Shown here piece after piece: positions 8,411 to 16,963 of a stretch of DNA of 64,000 bases. Source of the stretch: Candidatus Bathyarchaeia archaeon (GTDB taxonomy: Archaea > Thermoproteota > Bathyarchaeia > 40CM-2-53-6 > DTGE01). Location of the stretch: positions 1 to 64,000 of the forward strand of contig JAWCKG010000004.1 of the NCBI GenBank assembly GCA_038852285.1, given 5' to 3'. The first letter of the stretch is position 1, and every line of letters starts with the position of its first letter. Under the pieces are notes generated by a model that was given only the letters and a program-made list of their open reading frames with translations, was not told where the DNA came from and made no database searches. The position numbers and the translations under genes are program-made.

Positions 8411-8975
8411 CGACGCCCCATCTCCTGTAAAGCTGATGCTCTATGCCCATTAAATCCAAGATTTTCCCCACTATGAAGTTTACCAGTTCTGTGATGGTTT
8501 CAGGTTTATGATAGAAGGCGGGCATAGCTGGGAGGATGATGGCCCCAGAGTGGGCAGCGGACCCCATGGCCTTTAAATGGCTGTAGGTGAGGGGCGTCTC
8601 CCTTGGAACCAGAATCAGCCTCCTTTTCTCTTTCAAAGCCACGTCGGCAGCTCTGATAAGTAAATTCGAGGCGATCCCGTAAGCTATGCAGGACAGAGTT
8701 TTCATGCTGCATGGAACGATCACCATTCCATTCGCCTGAAAGGACCCACTAGTCGGGGGGGCATCCAAATCTTCTTCATCGTAAGCGTAATTCGCCAGCT
8801 TCTCCAAATCCTTTCTCTCCAATCCCACCTCCCATTTTACAATTTTTTCAGCGTGTTTGGTGATGATGAGGTGAGTTTCAACATCAGTATTATCGCTTAA
8901 AAATTTAAGAAGGCTAACACCGTAGATCGCTCCGCTGGCCCCTGAGAACCCGATAACCCACTTCATAAAACTCAA
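8397..8975 (-). CDS. ubiX: Flavin prenyltransferase UbiX
   Basis: 192 residues, normal length. The flavodoxin-like core shows GFSGASGAIYG at residues 9-19 (FMN binding), TSGSF, VPCSMKTLSCIAYGIASNL and LVPRETPLTYSHLKAM, all UbiX signatures. UbiX attaches dimethylallyl to FMN to make prenyl-FMN, the cofactor of UbiD decarboxylases. A UbiD-type gene lies at 13846-15153 in the mevalonate-branch operon, so this is its natural cofactor supplier. It is encoded about 5 kb away and coupled instead to a UroD-type methyltransferase. Confidence 0.93.
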   Translation of the reverse strand: MSFMKWVIGFSGASGAIYGVSLLKFLSDNTDVETHLIITKHAEKIVKWEVGLERKDLEKLANYAYDEEDLDAPPTSGSFQANGMVIVPCSMKTLSCIAYGIASNLLIRAADVALKEKRRLILVPRETPLTYSHLKAMGSAAHSGAIILPAMPAFYHKPETITELVNFIVGKILDLMGIEHQLYRRWGVVAQK

Positions 8976-9029
8976 AAAGGCATCCCCGAATATAGGTTTT
9001 AAGGTCTAGTCGCGTTGCGGTCGGATTTA

Positions 9030-9803
9030 ATGACTGAAACTTGGCGTCTCATCGCGTCTGAGAGCCATAGGCCAGAGAGAAACTTGGCCGTCGAAGAGGC
9101 TGTGCTCCAAGCCGTTGGGTTGGGTTCGTCGCCAAACACAGTTTGTTTCTACGTTAACGAAATGTCGCTGGTGTTAGGGCGGTTTCAATCCGCCTTATGG
9201 GAGGCGGACCCCTCCACATGTAGGAAATATGGGATAAAGATTTTGAGAAGGATCACCGGGGGAGGAGCCGTTTACCATGATTATGGAAACTTAAACTACT
9301 CCTACATTGTTAAGAGACCTCACCGCTTACTCTCCCATGATGTCCGCAGCGTAAAACGCCGCCTCCAACAGCCTGTCATTCGAGTGATCAACGGATTAGG
9401 CCTTCATGTCGATTTTGACGATCGAAACGGCTTAACCATTCGTGGGAAAAGGCTCTCAGGTGTGGCTTGCGCCTTAAAAAAAGGCGTCTTCCTCCTGCAC
9501 GGGACCTTGCTCGTCAACGCCCAGGTAGGGGTATTAACTCAAGCCCTGAATCTCGATCGTACAAGAATGGCATCAACGCAGCAGAGGGGCGCGGTGAGCG
9601 CGGTGAAGCCGGTGACCACCTTGTCCCGCGAGTTGAGAAAACCCATATCCATGGAGGAAGTCAAAAAGATGTTAAAGAACGCCATCGTGGAATGTTTCAA
9701 AATTAAACTTGAAAGTGGGTTGTTGACCACTTTTGAGGTTACCCTCTCAAATAAGCTCCTTAAAGAGAAGTACGGTCGACCGGAATGGAATCTCAAGATG
9801 TAA
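9030..9803 (+). CDS. lplA: Lipoate-protein ligase A family protein
   Basis: 257 residues from the ATG at 9030; an in-frame TTG at 9015 would add five. The biotin/lipoate ligase core is clear: RRITGGGAVYHDYGNLNYS for lipoyl-AMP binding and TIRGKRLSG containing the expected catalytic lysine region. The C-terminal ~60 residues resemble the accessory domain. It attaches lipoate (or octanoate) to E2 or glycine-cleavage H proteins. No lipoyl-domain protein is encoded in this window. Confidence 0.88.
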   Translation: MTETWRLIASESHRPERNLAVEEAVLQAVGLGSSPNTVCFYVNEMSLVLGRFQSALWEADPSTCRKYGIKILRRITGGGAVYHDYGNLNYSYIVKRPHRLLSHDVRSVKRRLQQPVIRVINGLGLHVDFDDRNGLTIRGKRLSGVACALKKGVFLLHGTLLVNAQVGVLTQALNLDRTRMASTQQRGAVSAVKPVTTLSRELRKPISMEEVKKMLKNAIVECFKIKLESGLLTTFEVTLSNKLLKEKYGRPEWNLKM

Positions 9804-9989
9804 GCTGACCACGCGAAATCTCCGACTTGTCGCTTCTCGGAGACTGAAAAGGCAGATTTCAGTAATCCTGAAACCGTTGATTTAAGATGTAGTTAACCTA
9901 TAATCTTTAAGCCTAGCCGTATCTTGGTAGCTAGGTTGAACCTGTTTTGAAGTTATGATGTTGGGTGAAGGCTTTATACAAGCCAATTC

Positions 9990-10451
9990 TTAAGCCGTGT
10001 ATCCTAGGTAGCTGGTCTTCTGCTTTTGGTATGGAAAGGAGATGGGTGGTATGGGTGGCGGAACGCCGATCGCCTTTGATATCATTATGGCCTCAGCCAT
10101 CATCGAATTTGAAAATGCTTGAATGATCTGTGGTGGGGGGCCTTTACTCTTAAAATCGGATGCGATGCTGTTAAGCTCGCCTTCGTCACCCTCCACTTCA
10201 CCTTTACCTTTCAATGTGATCTGAGCTATTGAGGGATTGTAGTTAACCGCGAAAACTACTGAAACCTCTATTTTCCCCCCTTTCACTTCAAACTTTAAAA
10301 CATTGATGTTCACGGTTATTTGAATTTGCGGCGGCATAGGTGCGTTGACCTCCCAAATCCTGTCCCCGGAAACCTGAGTTAGGTAAACGTTCACTTTAAG
10401 CAAACCTTCAACACCAGAGAAAGGGTTAACACGTATTTTATTAGGCTGCAT
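9990..10451 (-). CDS. Conserved-looking beta-rich archaeal protein, unknown function
   Basis: 153 residues. The middle reads as alternating beta-strands (ITVNINVLKFEV, KIEVSVVFAVNYNP, IAQITLKGKGEV), followed by a helical section and a proline-rich end (GVPPPIPPISFP). This arrangement loosely recalls SecB-like chaperone folds, but the resemblance is by eye only and no motif proves it. It has no signal peptide or membrane segment. It is divergent from the CofE-like gene, with 20 bp between their starts. Confidence 0.65.
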   Translation of the reverse strand: MQPNKIRVNPFSGVEGLLKVNVYLTQVSGDRIWEVNAPMPPQIQITVNINVLKFEVKGGKIEVSVVFAVNYNPSIAQITLKGKGEVEGDEGELNSIASDFKSKGPPPQIIQAFSNSMMAEAIMISKAIGVPPPIPPISFPYQKQKTSYLGYTA

Positions 10452-10471
10452 TTATTAAAGGTTGCCTCAAG

Positions 10472-11344
10472 ATGAGAGTCAGAGTTCTTTCCCTTAAATC
10501 AGCTTACTGGCGGCCTGGCACCGCTTACCAACGCCTTGTCTTGGACATGATTAAGGATCACGTGAAAGACGGAGATATCGTGGTGATATCTGAGAAGGCG
10601 ATCGCTACGGCTTTAGGAAACCTCGCAGATGAATCCAAGTTGAAGCCGGGTAAGCTTGCATATCTTTTAGCGCGATTATGGATTCGGTTTGTGTGGGGCT
10701 ACCTGCTCGGAGCCGTCTCAAGAATGAGCCTTAAAAACATACAGAGATTGAGATATTATCCATTGGAGGAAGGCGCCAGACATAAACAGCTTTGCTTGAG
10801 GACTGTTGGGTTATTACACGCTTTAAAACATTGGTCAGAGGGGGGGATCGACGCGTCAAACCTTCCAGGATCCATGGTTATGATCCCTCTGGCTGAGGGT
10901 AACGTGGTCGCCAAAAAATTGAAGGAGGAAATTCGACGAGCATTAAGGAAACGTGTGATGGTGATGATAGTGGATTCAGATAAAACCTTTACTTTCAGGA
11001 ATGTTCATTTCGCTTCAAGGCGTACAGACGTGAAGGGCATTATAAACATAGGTCCGTTGGCGTTTATCTTAGGTAGGGCTTTAAAGCTACGTGCTCGGTC
11101 AACGCCGATAGCGGTCTCTGAGAAGATTTCAGTGAATCTTGCCCTAAATGTGGCCGCCGTCGCGAATAAAGCCCGAGGCTCGGGCATGGGTCGAACTGTG
11201 TGGGATGCCTCTGCGAGGTTTAATGTACCCGTGACGCAGTTAACGTGGGAGATGTTAGAGTCCAACGAGCATCGACCCGTCACGTTGGTCAGGTTATGGC
11301 CTAACCCCGCTGAGGGTGGCCACGGCGATGGAGGAGCAGGTTAA
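10472..11344 (+). CDS. CofE-like (coenzyme F420-0:gamma-glutamyl ligase family) protein
   Basis: 290 residues, somewhat longer than CofE (~250). Resemblance includes the N-terminal GDIVVISEKAIATALG, the middle VMVMIVDSDKTF and the C-terminal region around VANKARGSGMG. Archaeal CofE adds gamma-linked glutamates to coenzyme F420. This looks like the divergent paralogous branch, so the acceptor may differ. Its 3' end overlaps the 3' end of the convergent CitG-like gene by 51 bp. Confidence 0.72.
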   Translation: MRVRVLSLKSAYWRPGTAYQRLVLDMIKDHVKDGDIVVISEKAIATALGNLADESKLKPGKLAYLLARLWIRFVWGYLLGAVSRMSLKNIQRLRYYPLEEGARHKQLCLRTVGLLHALKHWSEGGIDASNLPGSMVMIPLAEGNVVAKKLKEEIRRALRKRVMVMIVDSDKTFTFRNVHFASRRTDVKGIINIGPLAFILGRALKLRARSTPIAVSEKISVNLALNVAAVANKARGSGMGRTVWDASARFNVPVTQLTWEMLESNEHRPVTLVRLWPNPAEGGHGDGGAG

Positions 11345-12271
11345 GTCGGCGGTCGTTCCTGGATTTAATTCATGACCTCGACTTCTCAACTTTTCATCTA
11401 GGCTCCAGAGAAGGCTCATACCTTTGGATGTAGATGCTCCTCCCTCCTCAAGGATTTTCCGAGCGTCTCGACTAACATCAATGGCCTGGTTTAAACCAGC
11501 CTTCCTAGCGATAAGTGTGTCTGGTTTTTCGGAAAGAATTTTCAGAAAAGTGTTCACCGCGGCAACGTTTAAATCCCCATGTCGTTGCAAGGCTTCCATG
11601 TAAAATGGGTATCCGACTTCAAAGGTGATCTTAAAGCCAGTTACCCATTCCAAGGCGATGGAATCGTATCTAGCTGACAGATAAAAAATTTCGTTCAAGG
11701 GAATTCTTTCCTTTCCAATCCTTCTTAAAGCAGATGGGTCGTGAACGTCCAGTTCCTGAACCTTACCCAGGCCGCCCGGCCTAACGAGCTTAATGGCTTT
11801 AAACAACCACAGGGAGTCTTGAAAGTTAGCGCGTCTGCATACATTAACGACCTCCGCTCTAAATCGTTTTGCAAAGCCTTTGAAGCCCCCATTCTTCAGC
11901 GACCTCCCAGCAGCTACGGCCAATGGTGTAAGAAGAATTATCGTGCCCAAGCTTGTATTGCCATCGCTTTGCCAATTAAGCATCCTTTCAGCGCCCTTGA
12001 AAATCAGTTTCCCAATTCTTCCTTCATATGTTCTCCGCCAACCACATTCGGCGGCCTTAAAGAATGCCATGTAAAGAGCGGAGATGGTCCCTAGAAAATT
12101 CTCATATCGCATATCCTCGTGGTCTCGAGTTCTATGAACGTTTCCAGGCTTCGGATATGCGCTTAATTCTAGCAACATCGCCAGCTGCATCGAGGTGGCC
12201 ACATAATCAGCCGCTTCGAGTGGTTTTCCGTTAATCGAGAACCTTGAGGATTCCTTGGAACCCGTCAACAA
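11294..12271 (-). CDS. CitG/MdcB-like triphosphoribosyl-dephospho-CoA synthase family protein
   Basis: 325 residues. Family signatures are present at both ends: LLELSAYPKPGNVHR near residue 40 and NPGTTADLTCSSIAVA near the C-terminus. The bacterial enzymes make the prosthetic-group precursor of citrate or malonate decarboxylase; no acyl-carrier subunit of those systems is seen here. Archaea encode this family with unknown products. The annotated start (TTG 12271) overlaps the AcnX small-subunit gene by 41 bp; an in-frame GTG about 70 bp downstream (GTGGCCACC) would remove the overlap. It is part of the mevalonate-branch operon by position. Confidence 0.8.
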   Translation of the reverse strand: MLTGSKESSRFSINGKPLEAADYVATSMQLAMLLELSAYPKPGNVHRTRDHEDMRYENFLGTISALYMAFFKAAECGWRRTYEGRIGKLIFKGAERMLNWQSDGNTSLGTIILLTPLAVAAGRSLKNGGFKGFAKRFRAEVVNVCRRANFQDSLWLFKAIKLVRPGGLGKVQELDVHDPSALRRIGKERIPLNEIFYLSARYDSIALEWVTGFKITFEVGYPFYMEALQRHGDLNVAAVNTFLKILSEKPDTLIARKAGLNQAIDVSRDARKILEEGGASTSKGMSLLWSLDEKLRSRGHELNPGTTADLTCSSIAVATLSGVRP

Positions 12272-12647
12272 GAATCTTCGCCCCTGTTTTCACGTTGCTT
12301 ATCGGATCCTGGTTTAACCTATCGACGAGGGGGATTTTAGCCATGGCGCAGCCAACCACAGTCACAGGGTCTGCCTCCCTGTTAACGAAGCCCACCGGAT
12401 GATTTCCAAACCTTTTAAGCGCATATATCACATATGAGCCTACGGTGCTTCCCTTGCTGTTAGGAAAGACAAGAACTTTTCCCTTAACGTTAGCGCCGTT
12501 GATGTCGAGGGTTTCATCGACCACCGTCCCCGTTTTCGGGTCTACCCCTCCGAGAAAAGAAATGGCCTTTGACGAGACCAAGGCCTCCCCCACCCCCATA
12601 CCGCCTACTATCGGCCTTCCTTTAAGTGTTAAAGAGCTCGAATTAAT
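12231..12647 (-). CDS. Phosphomevalonate dehydratase small subunit (aconitase X, DUF126)
   Basis: About 138 residues when started at an ATT at 12647-12645; the first ATG (12599) would cut off a conserved N-terminus. Signatures include LKGRPIVGG, GEALVSSKAISFLGGVDPKTG and SKGSTVGSYVIYA. With the large subunit it dehydrates (R)-5-phosphomevalonate to trans-anhydromevalonate 5-phosphate, the archaeal mevalonate branch shown in Aeropyrum. The ATT shares one base with the TAA stop of the large-subunit gene, and a gaggagg lies just upstream, supporting coupled initiation at a non-standard codon. Confidence 0.9.
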   Translation of the reverse strand: MNSSSLTLKGRPIVGGMGVGEALVSSKAISFLGGVDPKTGTVVDETLDINGANVKGKVLVFPNSKGSTVGSYVIYALKRFGNHPVGFVNREADPVTVVGCAMAKIPLVDRLNQDPISNVKTGAKILVDGFQGILKVLD

Positions 12648-13812
12648 CGCCTCCTCGAATTTGGCTGAAAATTCCCTCCAAAGAATTGAGCTTTACCTTT
12701 ACGCCTGAAAGTAGGGGGGCGTAGTAGGAGGCTTTACAGGAATTTGTCTCCATGGATTCAACTCCAATATCGGTCAGAGGCGACACGACCATGCATGTGT
12801 CCTTTACGATCGTTCCCCCGATCTTTTGAATCCTTCTCACCAATCCATTCTTTTCAGCCTTCAGAAAAGTCTGGTAAGACGTGAAGCATAATAGCTTCCT
12901 CTCCCCCCTACGTCCAGTAGCCAATTCGCTTATCCGCTTTAATTCGTTTAGGCTTAGATGCGGGCAGCCTAGGCAGATGGTGGAGGCTTCCCGCTGAGTT
13001 GAAAGCTCCTCGAAGGTTTTCTGTAGGGCGTGGTCGTCTACCTCCAGCTTTTCCAATCCCTTTAACTCCCTTTCGCCGATGTATTTCGCCTCATAAGAAC
13101 CTTCTACGTAAAACATGGATATGGAGCTTGAAGATGCCATGGAGGCGGCTAAACCCTTGAGAAAATCCTGGCGTAAACGAATTTTGCCGATGTAGGGTGT
13201 GGCTAGGCCTAAATTCTTACCAACCGTGTAGCCGAGGAGGCTGGCCTCTAAGTCGTTTTCCACCTTACATTTAACGGAAACCATATGTGTCGGCTTGCGG
13301 TTTTCAGGCAGATGCAACCCGTAATACGGGGTCTTGCCGGTGATCGCCGAGGCTAGGGCTGAGGGGCCGCCTTCCCTGTTGGTTCTCGCCCCTAGAATCG
13401 AGTTAGCGTAGGCTATGGCGGAGGACTCAGACCACGCTACATGCTCCCCTGGCCGCGGTCGATTACCTATCAAGTAAGGTGTACAGGAATACGACCTTAA
13501 CGCCCCCATGGCCCTAAAACAATCTACGATTTCCAGCTGCTTTTTCGCGAATTCGTTTGGAAAGCCAATCTTCTCCCAATCCTCCAGGTCGATGCCGCAT
13601 GGGTTGACGGTCGTTTTAACGGCGAATGAAGCCCCCTCCTTCACCATTTGCCTTAAGAAATCCAGCCCAACGTCTCCAATGGTCTTGTAGGAGACGCCTG
13701 AAATATGGCAGCTTTTCACTGGAATAAGCCTTTTGGCCTCGTATATTTCTCCGAGGGCGCAGAGGAGGCGCATGGCCGTTGCCTTCGCCTCACCGTACTC
13801 TCCGTTGAGCAT
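12643..13812 (-). CDS. Phosphomevalonate dehydratase large subunit (aconitase X, DUF521)
   Basis: 389 residues, normal for the AcnX catalytic subunit. The start MLNGEYGEAKATAMRLL and the pieces VKSCHISGVSYKTIGD, TTVNPCGIDL, CTPYLIGNRP and EGGPSALASAITGKTPYYG are characteristic. Cysteines C105-type (NPCG), those in SCTPY and those near CLGCPHLS are candidate Fe-S ligands. It forms the phosphomevalonate dehydratase with the small subunit encoded immediately downstream. It lies 33 bp after the UbiD gene. Confidence 0.93.
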   Translation of the reverse strand: MLNGEYGEAKATAMRLLCALGEIYEAKRLIPVKSCHISGVSYKTIGDVGLDFLRQMVKEGASFAVKTTVNPCGIDLEDWEKIGFPNEFAKKQLEIVDCFRAMGALRSYSCTPYLIGNRPRPGEHVAWSESSAIAYANSILGARTNREGGPSALASAITGKTPYYGLHLPENRKPTHMVSVKCKVENDLEASLLGYTVGKNLGLATPYIGKIRLRQDFLKGLAASMASSSSISMFYVEGSYEAKYIGERELKGLEKLEVDDHALQKTFEELSTQREASTICLGCPHLSLNELKRISELATGRRGERKLLCFTSYQTFLKAEKNGLVRRIQKIGGTIVKDTCMVVSPLTDIGVESMETNSCKASYYAPLLSGVKVKLNSLEGIFSQIRGGD

Positions 13813-13845
13813 TTTCTCCTCATGCTTCGTTAAATACAGGCCATT

Positions 13846-15153
13846 TCACCAATCTTTAAAGGGAATTTTTGCCCTCTCAAACTTCATCCTAGGCTTTTTC
13901 ATAGACATGGTAGCGTCGAGGCCCATCTTGGACGTCAATAGGTTTTCCTGGTCGCTGGAGGGATCTAGGGAGGACCCCCTAGCATGCTCGATGATGACAA
14001 GGCCTCGACTCGCCTGAAACCTCGTCGCCACAGCCCACTCAACCTCCTTATCCGAATACACATCTATGTCTGAATCCACCACGATAACGTGTTTTAACGA
14101 TGGATGCGCTGAAAAAGCCGCTAAGATAGCGTTTTTACCGTCTCCTTCGCTTTGCTTCTCGATGGACACTCTCGCGTGAAGCCATCCACAGCCGCCAGGA
14201 GTTAAGTATACTTGGTGAACTCCAGGAACTACGCTCCTCACTCTCTCATAAATCATAGCCTCGTACGGCAAGCCCATGAGGAGTATGTGCTCTGAGCCCG
14301 AGGGAAGTAACGCTTGATACATAAAATCTTTTTTACAATTCATCTCCAGCAACTCCAAAACAGGCTGTTCCCTGCTAACATCGTACGTTCCAGTAAGGTC
14401 TACGAAGGGGCCTTCATTGACAAGTTTGTCCAAGAGAATTTTGCCCTCAAAGACGATTTCAGATTCCGTAGGCACTGGAATACTGTACCGTCTAGTTAAG
14501 GATAACTTTACTCCATCTTTTAGAAGAGTGTTGGCTACATCGAATTCACTTACGTTGTAGGGTGCGGGTGAGGCTGCGGCCAAGAGGATGGCTGGATGCG
14601 ATCCAATGACCACGGCTACAGGAATTTCAAGACTCCCCCTCTTTTTCGCCTCCTCACAGATTCTGAATAGATGCCTCGGCACTATTCTTACGGCGAGATG
14701 CCTCTTATCCAACACCATCATACGGTGGATGGATACATTCTCCTCGCCCTCAGGTGTTTTAGCCACCACAACGCCTCCAGTAATGTATTTACCTCCGTCT
14801 TTTTCAAAGTGTCTGAGTATTGGTATCCGGTTGAGGTCGGGTTTAGAGATCACTCTATCTTCATCGACCCAATCCACGATCTTTGGGGAGGTGGGGTTGT
14901 TCAAAGCGTAGAGAATTCTTTGATGAAGCTCTTTTTCGCAGGTCTCGATAGAAGCCGCTATTCTTCCCTTCGAGGACAAGATTCCTCCGACAACAGGGTT
15001 TTGGAACCCCTTAACCGGTTTAAACAAAATAGCTGGACCGCCGTCAAACTTTCTCAGATAATGCGCGATTTCAAACTCCGTTGAGGCGTTTTCAACCGTT
15101 TTCAGGCTTCCCTCCAATTCGAGTTTAGACAGAAAATCCCTTAAAGACCCCAT
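13846..15153 (-). CDS. UbiD-family decarboxylase, probable anhydromevalonate phosphate decarboxylase
   Basis: 435 residues, normal for UbiD. N-terminal MGSLRDFLSKLE, HRMMVLDKRHLAVRIVPRHL, IGSHPAILLAAASPAPYNVSEFDVA and the C-terminal LDATMSMKKPRMKFERA match the family. UbiD enzymes need prenyl-FMN from UbiX. In the archaeal mevalonate pathway the AcnX product is decarboxylated to isopentenyl phosphate. Direct linkage to both AcnX subunits makes that role more likely than aromatic-acid decarboxylation. It is the first gene of the operon, starting at an ATG about 80 bp from the divergent coaD. Confidence 0.92.
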   Translation of the reverse strand: MGSLRDFLSKLELEGSLKTVENASTEFEIAHYLRKFDGGPAILFKPVKGFQNPVVGGILSSKGRIAASIETCEKELHQRILYALNNPTSPKIVDWVDEDRVISKPDLNRIPILRHFEKDGGKYITGGVVVAKTPEGEENVSIHRMMVLDKRHLAVRIVPRHLFRICEEAKKRGSLEIPVAVVIGSHPAILLAAASPAPYNVSEFDVANTLLKDGVKLSLTRRYSIPVPTESEIVFEGKILLDKLVNEGPFVDLTGTYDVSREQPVLELLEMNCKKDFMYQALLPSGSEHILLMGLPYEAMIYERVRSVVPGVHQVYLTPGGCGWLHARVSIEKQSEGDGKNAILAAFSAHPSLKHVIVVDSDIDVYSDKEVEWAVATRFQASRGLVIIEHARGSSLDPSSDQENLLTSKMGLDATMSMKKPRMKFERAKIPFKDW

Positions 15154-15262
15154 GGGGAAGTCCTCCGACCGTGCCTCGTAGTGATTAAATAAAGCTCAAA
15201 CAACTCTATTAAACTTAGGGATTCTACCTTAAGAATTGAAAGGTAAGTTATCTACCGTCGGG

Positions 15263-15778
15263 ATGTGGGTAAAAATGGCGGATTGGGACTCCGGTAGTGT
15301 TTTCAAGAAGGTCGCGGTGGGCGGGACCTTCGACATGCTTCATAAAGGGCATAGAAAGTTGCTTGAGGTGGCTTTTACAGCGGGCTCTTATGTTCTAATC
15401 GGGCTGAGTAGTGATTCCTTTGTGAGAAAGCTTCATAAACCTCACAAGGTGGGTTCGTATAGGGCCCGTCTTGAAGCGCTCTTGAAATTCCTTAGGGCTC
15501 AAGGATGGGTTGACAGGGCAAAGATCATACCTATAGAGGATCGCTTCGGAGTGGCAGCCTCCGATCCAGAGCTTGAGGCGATTGTCGTGAGTGTTGAGAA
15601 AAGAGATGTCGCAAAGGAAATAAACGATCGAAGGGTGGAGATTGGCCTCAAACCGTTAAATGTTTTATCTGTGGACATGGTGATGGCGTCGGACAATCGA
15701 CCCATTTCGACAACGAGGATTCGAAGGGGTCTTATAAATAGGGAAGGTAAGCTGATTAAACGTTTAAAAGATGACTAG
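15263..15778 (+). CDS. coaD: Phosphopantetheine adenylyltransferase, archaeal type
   Basis: About 171 residues; start ATG 15263 or ATG 15275 (an upstream in-frame TTG at 15236 is less likely). The nucleotidyltransferase motif GGTFDMLHKGH and the C-terminal ISTTRIRRG are the two active-site signatures. It transfers AMP to 4'-phosphopantetheine in coenzyme A synthesis. It is divergent from the UbiD operon, so the ~80 bp between them holds both promoters. The 3' end overlaps the convergent RAM-domain gene by 15 bp. Confidence 0.92.
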   Translation: MWVKMADWDSGSVFKKVAVGGTFDMLHKGHRKLLEVAFTAGSYVLIGLSSDSFVRKLHKPHKVGSYRARLEALLKFLRAQGWVDRAKIIPIEDRFGVAASDPELEAIVVSVEKRDVAKEINDRRVEIGLKPLNVLSVDMVMASDNRPISTTRIRRGLINREGKLIKRLKDD

Positions 15779-16021
15779 AAGGGTTTCGCTGGTTTGAACC
15801 CCGGGCATTGACCTGATTTTATCTGTGACTAGGTTCCTCAATTCCTCAACGCTCTCCGCTTCAGCGATGGCGATGATGTCCCATCGACCGAAAACCCCGT
15901 AGACCTCTGTGATGCCCTTACATTTAAGTAGCTTCTCTTTGGTTTGCTTAAACCAGTCCAAATGCTCTCCTGTGCCCCCTACAAACGTCATGAGGATGAA
16001 GGCTTTAATCAATGAAACCAC
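15764..16021 (-). CDS. Stand-alone Lrp/AsnC ligand-binding (RAM) domain protein
   Basis: 85 residues, the whole protein being one alpha-beta RAM domain (AFILMTFVGGTGE ... YGVFGRWDIIAIAEAES ... IRSMPGVQTSETLLVI). There is no DNA-binding helix-turn-helix. Stand-alone RAM domains bind amino acids or modulate full-length Lrp partners in archaea. The ligand is unknown. Confidence 0.87.
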   Translation of the reverse strand: MVSLIKAFILMTFVGGTGEHLDWFKQTKEKLLKCKGITEVYGVFGRWDIIAIAEAESVEELRNLVTDKIRSMPGVQTSETLLVIF

Positions 16022-16266
16022 CTTTCCGCTCTAAATCATCCACGATAACCCTTATAAATTATTCGAACAACCGAGGGCACCGGGTTTAGTTTTACTCCTC
16101 TCTTATTATGGTGGTTGGTGAAAGTTGCCTAGATGCTCGATGATCCTCGAAAAGCGTATACAAGATTATGGTTTTGGTCGCTCGCCCCGAGGATCTCTAG
16201 TGCGCTTTGAATTGGGTTAACGTTTATTTCTCCTAGGCCTTATTTATGGTAGTTTGGGGGTTCTGT
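16022..16266. repeat. Short intergenic region with an 8-bp inverted repeat
   Basis: Between the RAM-domain and HAD genes, GATCCTCG at 16142-16149 is matched by CGAGGATC at 16188-16195 across a 38-nt spacer. It may form a hairpin in a 5' leader of the HAD gene. No conserved RNA class was recognised. Confidence 0.35.
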
Positions 16267-16917
16267 ATGGGTGTGAAAGCGATCTCCTTTGATCTGGACG
16301 GTACTTTGGTTGACTACGCCTTCATTGACTCGATCTGGTTCGACGAGATTCCGAAGCTTTACAGTGCTAAGCATCATGTTTCCTTTGAAGAGGCGAAGAA
16401 AACTGTTATTGATGAATACGATAAGGTGGGTGAGGATAATTTAGAGTGGTACGATCTTAAATATTGGCTTAGAAGGTTTAATCTTGATTATGATCCGGGG
16501 AGGCTTTTAACTGAAAACATGAATAAAGTTAGGGTTTATCGCGACGCTAAAGAGGCTTTGACGAGGTTTTACGGTAATTATATTTTGGCTATAAACTCTA
16601 ATTCTCCCATCGAGTTTATAGAGGTCGAGTTAAAGCAAGCTGGGCTTAATGGATTCTTTCAACACGTTTTTTCCTCCACTTCGCATTTCCATCAAGTAAA
16701 GAAGACGCCTGAATGTTACGTGAAGGTATGTAACGCGATGGGGGTAAGTCCAAACGAGTTAATGCATGTAGGAGATAATCGACGATTCGATTACGAAGTG
16801 CCATCGAGTATCGGAGTTAAAGCCATATATCTGGACAGGAAGCGAAGATGTCGAGGAGATACCGTTGTACATAACCTTAAACAGCTGGTTGAAGTCCTTC
16901 GTAGAATAGACTGCTAA
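16267..16917 (+). CDS. HAD-superfamily hydrolase
   Basis: About 216 residues from ATG 16267; an in-frame ATG at 16246 is also possible, but ggggg sits well placed for the later one. HAD motif I is FDLDGTLVD, motif II AINSNS, motif III lysine near HQVKKTPE, and motif IV GDNRRFDYE. A helical cap follows motif I. Probably a phosphatase of small phosphorylated metabolites; no neighbour fixes the substrate. Confidence 0.85.
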   Translation: MGVKAISFDLDGTLVDYAFIDSIWFDEIPKLYSAKHHVSFEEAKKTVIDEYDKVGEDNLEWYDLKYWLRRFNLDYDPGRLLTENMNKVRVYRDAKEALTRFYGNYILAINSNSPIEFIEVELKQAGLNGFFQHVFSSTSHFHQVKKTPECYVKVCNAMGVSPNELMHVGDNRRFDYEVPSSIGVKAIYLDRKRRCRGDTVVHNLKQLVEVLRRIDC

Positions 16918-16963
16918 ATCCATGGATCAACCTGGAGGCCATTTAAGTTTTTAGCCCATTGGG

